Source of the DNA: Lachnospiraceae bacterium
Lineage (GTDB): Bacteria > Bacillota > Clostridia > Lachnospirales > Lachnospiraceae
Assembly: GCA_009774375.1 (NCBI GenBank)
Contig: VSNO01000062.1
Coordinates: 1 to 23,762, forward strand
Length of the DNA: 23,762 nucleotides
Direction of reading: 5' to 3'
Positions 7,024 through 13,877 of this stretch are shown here, one piece after another. The first letter of the stretch is position 1, and every line of letters starts with the position of its first letter. A program made the position numbers and the translations under genes. The notes under the pieces were generated by a model, which was given only the letters and a program-made list of their open reading frames with translations, had not been told where the DNA came from and searched no databases.

Positions 7024-7746
7024 TTGATCATGTATGCGAGCTGCACGGATGTCGGCGGGCGGCTGTACAATGAGGACTGCGTCGCGTATAAGCAGTTGGG
7101 GGACGACTGTCTGTGCGTCGTGCTGGCAGACGGACTGGGAGGGCATGGCGGTGGGGAGATCGCGTCAAAGACTGCGGTGGATACGATTCTCACCGGTTGG
7201 AATAGGCCTGCCACGCCGGCTTCTCTCTGTGACCTGATACAGGAAGCGCATCGAAGGATCCTGTTGATGCAGACAGCTGTCTGCAGAATGAAGACGACGG
7301 CCGTCATCTTATCGGTCGATGGGGACCGCGCATTGTGGGCACATGTGGGGGATTCCAGGCTTTATCATTTTATAGACGGCAGGCTGGATTTTCAGACGCG
7401 CGATCACAGTGCGTCCCAGATCGCGGTGATGATGGGGCAGATCCGGCCGGAGGAGATCCGGTTCCACGAGGACCGCAGCCATATCTTCCGCGCGCTGGGT
7501 CAGGAGAGCGGGGTTCAGGCCGATGCAAAGGAATAGGAATTATCGGTGGGACGGCATGCCTTTCTGCTCTGTACGGACGGTTTCTGGGAATACGTCTATG
7601 AGGAGGAGATGGCGCGGGAGCTTTCGGCAGCAGTGTCGCCGCAGGACTGGCTGGAACGCATGAGGCGATGTCTTGACGGCCGTGTGGGCGGTGATCATGA
7701 CAACAATACTGCGGCGGCTGTGTGGGTTACGATTCAGGAGCTGTAG
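7024..7746 (+). pseudogene. Second PP2C-type phosphatase, interrupted by an in-frame TAG codon
   Basis: One reading frame covers a full soluble PP2C domain of about 240 codons. Motifs in order are DVGGRLYNEDC, LADGLGGHGGGE, HVGDSRLYHF, TRDHSASQ, then CTDGFWEYV and DHDNNT. A TAG at 7534-7536 breaks it between residue 170 and the CTDGFWEYV segment, so the upstream part lacks two metal-binding Asp motifs. The frame is unchanged on both sides, so one base change explains the break. A GTG at 7546 preceded by AGGA could let ribosomes restart, giving a two-piece protein. The start may be TTG 7024 (7 nt after a G-run) or ATG 7030. Alternatives are readthrough or a sequencing error. Confidence 0.85.
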
Positions 7747-7795
7747 GATAAACTGTCATAAGATTATTTCAGAAAGGGAAGAGGGATTATGGATT

Positions 7796-8962
7796 ATGAT
7801 AAATAAGATCAAAAAGATCATAAAGATGCCAAAAACAAAAAGAAAAACACAGTTACTGCCGGGTATCTGCATCATGCTGCTTCTATGCTGCACAGGGTGT
7901 GCTCAGAAAAAATCCGGGGCGGTGTCAGGGTATGCGGACGCAAAGAACGGTGTAGCCGTGGTCTGTGAGTATGTCACGCTGAATGGCATGGAGGAAGGCG
8001 TGGCATATGGGAGCGGATTTTTTGTTGGAGAGGAGGGGAAAGATCCGCAGTATCTTGTCACAAACCATCATGTCATTGCGGATTATCTGTATTTTGGAGC
8101 CGGACAACAATCGTCCTTCACAGACGACGACGGAAATTCATATGTGCTAAAGAGTTCTGTGCGCGTTTATTTTGATTCTAGAAATTACGTGGAGGCGTAT
8201 GTGGTCGGTTATAATGAGGCGGCTGATGTCGCTGTGCTGCGCCTTGCAGAGCCTACCGGTCAGAGGTGCGCCCTGACGTTGTGTTCTCCCACGGAGGAGA
8301 TGGTAGGTTCCTCTGTATATGCCATAGGATATCCGGGGATCGCGGACAATCCGGTCGTTGATCCCGTGACAACATGGGGGCTGAGCAATATTACATATAC
8401 TTCCGGGATCATCAGCCGCCTGACGACTACATCGGGGAGCGGGGTGCAGAATATACAGATCGATGTCTCGATCGGACACGGCAATTCCGGGGGGCCGATT
8501 GTGAACGAACAGGGTGTGGTCGTCGGTATCAGCGCAAGCGGTCTGACAAACAGTCAGGATGAAAAAGCCGTCTATGCCGTCAATATCGATGAGGTGCTCA
8601 CACTCCTGAAACTTCACAGCGTTCCGCACACGATGGCATCGGATTCCAGGACAGGCGGCAGCAGGGTATTGTTACTGGCCGCGGCAGGAGCTGCAGTGCT
8701 AGTGATTCTGATCATTGTATTTGCGGCGCTGTCAAAAAAGAAGAACACGCCTGGGCAGTCAGCGGAGCCTGTACATGCTAATCCGGCGACGCCCACACCG
8801 CCCGTTGCTGCGCCGTCTGCCGCGCAGCCTGATGCATCGGCGGCGTCCGCGCGGACATTACCGCACCGCATCACCATTTACCTGTTGGGACAGTGCTGCG
8901 GAGTGAAAATGGACACAGTTTTTTGTTTGGGGTTGTCAAGGGGGAAGGCGGTTTTGGCCTGA
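7796..8962 (+). CDS. Trypsin-like (HtrA/DegP-type) serine protease with lipoprotein signal and transmembrane segment
   Basis: The protein starts with a basic N-terminus and a hydrophobic stretch ending CTGC at residue 35, a lipobox-like site, so it is probably exported. The S1C protease triad is visible: H92 in TNHHVI, D144 in AADVAVL and S231 in GHGNSGGP. No PDZ domain follows. A second membrane helix lies at about 291-313, then a Pro/Ala-rich linker. The true protein probably ends or changes frame near 8860: the last 30 or so residues, up to the stop at 8962, overlap the kinase P-loop in another frame and look unlike coding sequence. The protease could cut extracellular or membrane partners of the island. 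The start has GAGGG ten bases upstream. Confidence 0.8.
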   Translation: MINKIKKIIKMPKTKRKTQLLPGICIMLLLCCTGCAQKKSGAVSGYADAKNGVAVVCEYVTLNGMEEGVAYGSGFFVGEEGKDPQYLVTNHHVIADYLYFGAGQQSSFTDDDGNSYVLKSSVRVYFDSRNYVEAYVVGYNEAADVAVLRLAEPTGQRCALTLCSPTEEMVGSSVYAIGYPGIADNPVVDPVTTWGLSNITYTSGIISRLTTTSGSGVQNIQIDVSIGHGNSGGPIVNEQGVVVGISASGLTNSQDEKAVYAVNIDEVLTLLKLHSVPHTMASDSRTGGSRVLLLAAAGAAVLVILIIVFAALSKKKNTPGQSAEPVHANPATPTPPVAAPSAAQPDASAASARTLPHRITIYLLGQCCGVKMDTVFCLGLSRGKAVLA

Positions 8963-10011
8963 CATACATCGGGAAGGAACTCGGTTCGGGAAAGCTTGTG
9001 GCGATCAAGGAATATTTCCCTTCCAGATGTCAGCCGCAGAGACAGCCCGATGGTTCCATACGTCTACAGGAGCGGTTTGAGGAGATCTACATGCACGGGA
9101 TCGAGAGCTTTCTGAGTGAGGCAAGTATGCTCCGCGCTGTGTCACAGCTTCCGTCCATCGTGCATGTGATGGATTATTTTGAGGCAGGCCGGACAGCGTA
9201 TATGGTCATGGAATATCTAAATGGTTCTGCACTTCACCAGGTCATGCAGACGGTCGAGCGAATGGAATCGAATACATTGCTTCCGAGATTTCTGCCGCTC
9301 ATGCGCGATCTGGGAAGCCTGCACGATGCCGGTGTGCTTCATCGGGACATCGCACCGGACAACATCATGCTGATGTCGGATGGGAGTCTGAAACTGCTGG
9401 ATTTTGGCTGTGCGCGCTCTTTGGAGGACGGACGGTCGATGACCGTGGTGCTAAAGCCCGGATTTGCGCCGATCGAGCAGTACCAGACCAGGGGGCAGGG
9501 ACCCTATACAGATCTGTATGCGCTGTGCGCCACGATCTATTACTGTATCACGGGGAAGATCCCGCCAGCTTCGCCGGAGCGTCTGACGAGCACATTTGAC
9601 GGCCAGCCAGACCCGCTGACTGCGCCCTCGGCGCTTGGCGCAGCGATCTCGCCGGAACAGGAGCAGATACTGATGTGGGGGCTGGCACTGCAGCCCTCTG
9701 TCCGCCCCCAGTCCATGGAGATCCTTGCGTCCCGTCTGGAAAAAACATTTGCCGCAGAGAAGGGGGAGGTGCATGAAAGCGGAATGCAGTGTATCACAGT
9801 TCAGAATCGCACGATACAGGGGAGCAAGGCGCAAAACAGCATTATGGAAAATAGTATGATGCAAAGTCATACGGTGCAGAATCCTGCGGTACAGGATCGC
9901 ATGACAAATGAAGCGAAAACAAACATACAGGTAAAAAGACTTCTGCCTGTCATCGCGGCAGCAGCGGGCGTGCTGATCGTGCTGGTCATTGCCATTCTGT
10001 GTCTGCTGTAA
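8893..10011 (+). CDS. Eukaryotic-like Ser/Thr protein kinase with C-terminal membrane helix, out of frame with the protease
   Basis: All main kinase motifs are present: glycine loop GEGGFG (17-22), VAIK with Lys39, HRDIAPDN (H150-R151-D152) and DFG (170-172), then an APE-like region PGFAPIEQY. A glutamine-rich repeat linker (297-341) leads to a final membrane helix. The usual family lead-in, here APHHHLPVGTVL, lies in this frame but upstream of the only plausible start, GTG 8893, which encodes the V of GTV and has no ribosome site. The frame is open back to 8833 without an ATG. Thus the gene appears joined to the protease by a frame-changing indel: either an original protease-kinase fusion or two genes merged by deletion. 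No extracellular domain follows the last helix. Confidence 0.8.
   Translation: MLRSENGHSFLFGVVKGEGGFGLTYIGKELGSGKLVAIKEYFPSRCQPQRQPDGSIRLQERFEEIYMHGIESFLSEASMLRAVSQLPSIVHVMDYFEAGRTAYMVMEYLNGSALHQVMQTVERMESNTLLPRFLPLMRDLGSLHDAGVLHRDIAPDNIMLMSDGSLKLLDFGCARSLEDGRSMTVVLKPGFAPIEQYQTRGQGPYTDLYALCATIYYCITGKIPPASPERLTSTFDGQPDPLTAPSALGAAISPEQEQILMWGLALQPSVRPQSMEILASRLEKTFAAEKGEVHESGMQCITVQNRTIQGSKAQNSIMENSMMQSHTVQNPAVQDRMTNEAKTNIQVKRLLPVIAAAAGVLIVLVIAILCLL
9781..9915 (+). repeat. Degenerate 15-bp (pentapeptide) repeat in the kinase linker
   Basis: Nine consecutive five-residue units cover kinase residues 297-341. Examples are TVQNR, TIQGS, KAQNS, MMQSH, TVQNP and AVQDR. The shared pattern is x-hydrophobic-Gln-Asn-x. 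The unit joins the kinase domain to the membrane helix. Confidence 0.55.
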
Positions 10012-10046
10012 CAAATGCCTTTTACCCGTCAGATTTTGCTGACATA

Positions 10047-10076
10047 TTTTCTTTGGGTGCCTGTATGCAGTATAAT
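10047..10076 (+). promoter_or_regulatory. Possible promoter ahead of the second kinase
   Basis: A perfect TATAAT lies at 10071-10076, 65 nt upstream of a small ORF and 100 nt upstream of the second kinase. The best -35 (TTTTCT, 10047-10052, 18-bp spacing) is poor, so this is a weak call. Confidence 0.3.
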
Positions 10077-10140
10077 CAAGGGGAGATCCAATCATATTAT
10101 CAGAGTGAATGATACCAGTTGAAAGTATAGGGAGGTATCC

Positions 10141-10179
10141 ATGCCAAAGAAGGTATCGGGTATGTTCCAGGGAGAATGA
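10141..10179 (+). CDS. 12-aa leader ORF coupled to the second kinase
   Basis: The ATG at 10141 follows a strong AGGGAGG five bases upstream. The 12-residue peptide (MPKKVSGMFQGE) ends in a TGA that overlaps the kinase ATG at 10176 as ATGA. The arrangement suggests translational coupling or a leader peptide, or the leftover ends of a deleted gene. Translation is inferred from the ribosome site and overlap only. Confidence 0.35.
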   Translation: MPKKVSGMFQGE

Positions 10180-10736
10180 TCAGAATGGAGAGGAAGAGTT
10201 ATTGTCCTTATTGTATGACACCTGTGTCAGAAAATGAGATCTGTTCCGTGTGCGGGTTGACTGCGGGAACGTATATCCCTTCGCCGCACCATCTGCCGCC
10301 GGGAACGGTTCTGATGGACCGCTATTTAATTGGGCGTGTTTTGGGGGAAGGCGGTTTTGGGATCACGTATATCGGGTGCGACCTGCGGCTGGAACTTAAG
10401 GTAGCTATCAAGGAGTATTATCCGGTGGACCGCGCGACTAGAAATGCCTCGGCCTCGCTGGAGGTAACAAATTTTATAGGACCTTCCGCTAAGAGTTTCG
10501 AGCGCGGCAAACATAAGTTTCTGTCAGAGGCACAGGTGATGGCAAAGCTGGACAAACAAAATGTCATCGTCAGTGTGCGTGATTTTTTTGAGATCAACAA
10601 CACGGCGGACAGTTTGACAATACGGCGCTCGAAAACAACGGAACGTTTCGGACGGAGAGCGGAGCCGGGCCGGATCACGATGGTGCGGGTATTTACTGCG
10701 GGGGCGGTCTCTACGAGGCCGACGGTACAGGGGTGA
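10176..10736 (+). pseudogene. Second Ser/Thr kinase, N-lobe only, rest deleted
   Basis: The N-terminus carries a zinc ribbon (C10, C13, C23, C26), then the family lead-in SPHHLPPGTVL. The glycine loop GEGGFG (57-62), VAIK with Lys79 and the region to DFFEINNTA (about 144) follow. Relatives continue with a hinge (roughly Y-I-V-M-E-Y), catalytic loop, DFG and a membrane helix. Here the family match ends abruptly near 10606, and the remaining 43 codons are out-of-frame sequence of the downstream extracellular domain, ending at 10736. The catalytic HRD and DFG motifs are absent, so the fragment cannot be an active kinase. The start overlaps the stop of a 12-aa ORF. A deletion of most of the kinase and its membrane segment is the simplest explanation. 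Confidence 0.85.
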
Positions 10737-11719
10737 AGGTGTACCATACATCCTATGAAGACCTGACTGCCCAGGATGGCACAAAAGAAGAGGTAACCGA
10801 TGAGGCCGGGCTGATCGCCGCATTGGAGACGCGGGGAACAGACGGGGTGTCTGTCAAGGCGGATATCACAGTCTATTCGGATATGATCGTGAGGAAACGG
10901 CTGATCATCGACAAGGATTGTTCCCTGACGATGGCGGACGGCGCGTCGCTCACAGTGTATGGGAATGCTGTTGTGCTTGAAGAAAATGCGGCCTTAAAGG
11001 GAAGCAGCATCACACTGCAGGAAGATGCGATTCTCTATATGATTAACGGTTCAAACCTGGCCGTGGAGGAAGGCGGAAGCCTGACACTGGACAGTTCCCT
11101 GCTGTGTGGATGGAACGGGGATATCCAGATGGACAAAGCCCGTTTTGTGTTGAAAAACAGGGCTGGAATGGCATTTGAAACTGTAAATGCGCTGCATATG
11201 GTCGAAAGTACAGTCACGCTGCAGGATCAGAGTGTATTTGTACTGCCCATGCATTACGGTGAGGCAGATCTTGGCGGCAGCGTCATCACGCTCGCAAAGG
11301 ACGCCGGGGGATCGTATTTCTATACGATATCGGACACAGTCCTGCAGGACTGCAGCCTGCAGATCGAGGACGGCGTGTTCTATAATTCCGCTTCCAGCGT
11401 AAATCTGTCCAATTGCGATATATCGATCGGACAGGACGGGGAATGGAACAGCCACCTGTCGAATCTGTCGCTGAACAGCGGTACGACACTGCGCAATGAA
11501 GGATTTTTCCAAGTCAACGGCTGGCATGAGCATTTGTTTACACTTCATGGCAGTATGACCAATTACGGAACGATGGAATTTAGCATCGACCTGGAGCTGT
11601 CGCAGCCGATCGACAATCAGGGAACGGTGCGTTATTACGGAGAGCACTACCGTGGAGGCGGACGCGGCTGGAATGACGCGGACGTGAGCGGGAACGCACC
11701 GGTTGATGTGGAACAATAA
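10733..11719 (+). CDS. Extracellular repeat domain, probably the orphaned C-terminus of the second kinase
   Basis: This 328-residue frame begins at a GTG overlapping the kinase-fragment stop as GTGA. The same frame is open and protein-like further upstream, to about 10604 (segments FDNTALENNGTF and DHDGAGIYCGGGLY), so the GTG is probably not the native start. The sequence is rich in short beta-strand repeats such as ASLTVYGNAVVLEENAALKG and SSITLQEDAIL, resembling parallel beta-helix surface domains. There is no signal peptide or membrane helix, so alone it would stay in the cytoplasm. I infer it was the ectodomain of a receptor kinase whose central part was deleted. What it bound is unknown. 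Confidence 0.65.
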   Translation: MKVYHTSYEDLTAQDGTKEEVTDEAGLIAALETRGTDGVSVKADITVYSDMIVRKRLIIDKDCSLTMADGASLTVYGNAVVLEENAALKGSSITLQEDAILYMINGSNLAVEEGGSLTLDSSLLCGWNGDIQMDKARFVLKNRAGMAFETVNALHMVESTVTLQDQSVFVLPMHYGEADLGGSVITLAKDAGGSYFYTISDTVLQDCSLQIEDGVFYNSASSVNLSNCDISIGQDGEWNSHLSNLSLNSGTTLRNEGFFQVNGWHEHLFTLHGSMTNYGTMEFSIDLELSQPIDNQGTVRYYGEHYRGGGRGWNDADVSGNAPVDVEQ

Positions 11720-11776
11720 ATTGTACTTCGCAAGCTCATGGAACTACAATAGTCATACTGTTATTGAAATCTATAA

Positions 11777-11820
11777 GATCCTGCCCGAAATCTGATCTAA
11801 TCCGGATTTCAGGCAGGATC
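11777..11820 (-). terminator. Hairpin between convergent genes, overlapping a stop codon
   Basis: GATCCTGCC (11777-11785) pairs with GGCAGGATC (11812-11820), and after one mismatch GAAATC pairs with GATTTC, giving a stem of about 16 positions. The stop codon of the minus-strand 373-aa gene (11811-11809) lies in the stem. A moderately T-rich stretch follows on the minus strand. It can serve both the kinase-island end and the minus-strand operon. Confidence 0.6.
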
Positions 11821-12930
11821 CTGTGTATTGTCAAAAACGCAGGAAAGAACCTGTTCCAAGCGCTCGCTCATGGATTCCTCCGCGTCGCAGGAGATCGCAT
11901 AGAGAATCAGCCAGTCCGTGGCATTGCGGGGGTCGAGGGACGCCATCCCGCAGTCCTCCAATATCGCGTTTAAGGTCCACCAGTGATATTCCACGCGCTC
12001 CTCGAGCGGGAGGTAATCCTCGTCCAGTTCCCTGTAGTAATCGGGGTCTGACAGCTCGTTCTCCGTGATGACATACAGCAGCAGCAGGAGCTTCCGGGGA
12101 ACGTCCTCCTTGTGGCTGCGGATATTCTTGATCGAGGTGGCGTTGGGCCAGTTCTGTTTCAGGAGCTTCTGTATGACGCTGTAATCTGTACGTTTCCTGC
12201 CGGAAGGAACCCTTAGGGAAAGGTATGTCTGCATCACGGTCTCCAGGGAGTAATCCGTTTCCGCGCCGCTGTCCCAGCATGGCGTCGGATGGATCAGCTG
12301 GTTCAGAAATTTCTCAAAATGATAATAGGCGCGCAGATGCAGGGCGCCAAAGTTGTCCAGGTTTTTCACATAGCAGCTGCGCAGATCCTCCAACGTGGAG
12401 ATGACCTGAAATTCCGTCCGCAATTCATGCGTGAGGCGGGATGTCTTTGCGGTCCTTGCCAGGTTGCGCACCTGCACAGGGGGCAGTGATGCGTAGAATT
12501 GGTCTGCTTCCTGATAGGTATATCCGTTGCGCAGAAACCATGCGAGAATGACTTCGCGGCTGTCCCGGTACTGGATATGGTAGTCTGTGCAGAGACAGAG
12601 CAGATAGTCTAACTGCTGCTCGTTCAATCCAAGTGCAAACGCGATCCTGAATAGATCTTCCCTGCCGGAGGGATTGTTTTTCCCGGAGAGCCAGTTGCGG
12701 ATCTTCCTGGAGACAGACTGCGGGCTGGCCTCCGGATCGATCTTAAGAAAAAAATCTGTCAGGCGTGGGAGCAGATCCGGGGCAGTGTATGATTCTTTCA
12801 GGGTGTCTGCAAAGCTGCGCATGATGATCTGTCCATTTCGCAGATGATCCACAGCCATGGCGGGTGTCATATTTCCGTACACGAAATGCTCATATTCAGC
12901 GGCGGATAAATGGGTTAGTTCGATCGGCAT
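11809..12930 (-). CDS. Conserved protein of unknown function with HTH-like N-terminal half (373 aa)
   Basis: I do not recognise a named family. The N-terminal third is helical and resembles an XRE-like DNA- or protein-binding fold: SVSRKIRNWLSGKNNPSGRE then DLFRIAFALGLNEQQLDYLL. A Tyr- and Arg-rich segment follows (YRDSREVILAWFLRNGYTYQ). The C-terminal half is acidic and helical (LLLLLYVITENEL, YHWWTLNAILEDCGM). No membrane segment, signal peptide or catalytic motif was seen, so it is probably cytoplasmic. The start at 12930 has AGAGGA six bases upstream. It lies 23 nt downstream of the hemerythrin gene on the same strand, so they are likely co-transcribed, and it converges with the kinase island. 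A regulator role for the island or for hemerythrin is only a guess. Confidence 0.7.
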   Translation of the reverse strand: MPIELTHLSAAEYEHFVYGNMTPAMAVDHLRNGQIIMRSFADTLKESYTAPDLLPRLTDFFLKIDPEASPQSVSRKIRNWLSGKNNPSGREDLFRIAFALGLNEQQLDYLLCLCTDYHIQYRDSREVILAWFLRNGYTYQEADQFYASLPPVQVRNLARTAKTSRLTHELRTEFQVISTLEDLRSCYVKNLDNFGALHLRAYYHFEKFLNQLIHPTPCWDSGAETDYSLETVMQTYLSLRVPSGRKRTDYSVIQKLLKQNWPNATSIKNIRSHKEDVPRKLLLLLYVITENELSDPDYYRELDEDYLPLEERVEYHWWTLNAILEDCGMASLDPRNATDWLILYAISCDAEESMSERLEQVLSCVFDNTQDPA

Positions 12931-12953
12931 ATGTATCCTCTGTCAAATGATAT

Positions 12954-13793
12954 CTACATGGCTGTGTGGGGGATCCTTTTGTCTGTATACAGGATATGGT
13001 TGATCAGCCAGCCGAGCAGGAATTCCAACAGTTCCTGCAGGTATTCCTGGGGGTTCTCGTCAACCTGGTCGAGACTGATGTTCTCAAGCTTGTCGACGAA
13101 CGCCTCGTGTGCGCGTTTCTGGGCGCTCAGACCTTCGTACTGTATTCCCTCCATGTATTCCTCTTCGTCCGCGAAGTGTTCTTTTGTATATTCCTTCAGT
13201 TCATTCAGGATCTGTATGATGCTGTCATAGCCGGAGAGGCTGTCAAAGTCCTTGACCAGCTGGCTTGCCTTGTCAACGATGCGGAAAAGCTCTTTGTGCT
13301 CGGCGTCGACAAGCTCGATGCCTGTCAGATACTCGTCTGTAAACTCGCAGGGATTCTCGCGCACCATCCACTCCTCGAGCGGCGGCAGCTTGCCGATCAG
13401 GATATCGCTGCTGAGAATGTGGCGGTACAGCCATTTCGCGAGGAATTTCACAAGCTCGGTGAGCACCCGCTGCTGTTCAGACTCGTCATCAATGTTGACG
13501 AATTCATATTCCCGTATCTTATCGCGGAAAAATGCGTGCTGGGAGCGCTGGCGAATCAGTTCCGGATCACGGATCTGCACCATGTATTCCTCCTCGTGGG
13601 TAAAATGTGTCTCCGCGTAATCGTCAAGCTCTTCAAGCATATTTTTCAATTCCTGATAGTAGTCGCTGTGATAGTCGGTACACGCCAGATTGTACGCTTT
13701 TGAGAGGAGCGCGAAGAGATTGCGGTGTTCGTTATCTATCGTTTCGATGCCGGTAACACAGTCCTGTGTGAATTCAAATGTCATTTTATTCAT
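12954..13793 (-). CDS. Tandem-domain bacteriohemerythrin
   Basis: Two hemerythrin domains follow each other in 279 residues. Domain 1 shows DNEH (about H23), HFTHE (H63, E67), QHAFF (H86) and RHILSSD (H125, D130). Domain 2 shows DAEH, HFADE, AHEAF and NHILYTD. Hemerythrins bind oxygen with a two-iron centre held by His, Glu and Asp, and in anaerobes serve oxygen sensing, scavenging or iron handling. In both domains the first His of the usual HxxxH pair is Gln (Q82 and about Q224), so the iron site is a variant. The ATG at 13784 (residue 4) is spaced better for the AGGAAAGG site, so the true start may be there. An extended -10 promoter lies just upstream. Confidence 0.88.
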   Translation of the reverse strand: MNKMTFEFTQDCVTGIETIDNEHRNLFALLSKAYNLACTDYHSDYYQELKNMLEELDDYAETHFTHEEEYMVQIRDPELIRQRSQHAFFRDKIREYEFVNIDDESEQQRVLTELVKFLAKWLYRHILSSDILIGKLPPLEEWMVRENPCEFTDEYLTGIELVDAEHKELFRIVDKASQLVKDFDSLSGYDSIIQILNELKEYTKEHFADEEEYMEGIQYEGLSAQKRAHEAFVDKLENISLDQVDENPQEYLQELLEFLLGWLINHILYTDKRIPHTAM

Positions 13794-13826
13794 CCTTTCC
13801 TGAATTTATTATAGTTCTTAACGCCC

Positions 13827-13856
13827 ATTATAGCACATCGCTGCCGGAAATACCAC
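13827..13856 (-). promoter_or_regulatory. Extended -10 promoter of the hemerythrin operon
   Basis: On the minus strand TGCTATAAT (13835 to 13827) is an extended -10 element, about 35 nt before the hemerythrin start. No good -35 is present at 17 bp, which is tolerated for TGn extended promoters. Confidence 0.45.
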
Positions 13857-13877
13857 TGTGCAGTTTCTGTTGTTTCA

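Noticed and set aside
6645..7307. Minus-strand 220-aa frame between the two PP2C genes
   Set aside because: Antisense to the PP2C genes and lacks a ribosome site or recognisable domain.
9781..9915. CRISPR-like array
   Set aside because: The 15-bp units have no spacers, are coding in frame and degenerate, so this is a protein repeat.
12966..13703. Plus-strand 245-aa frame over the hemerythrin gene
   Set aside because: It mirrors the hemerythrin codons and has no start signal; the minus-strand protein has all the hemerythrin motifs.
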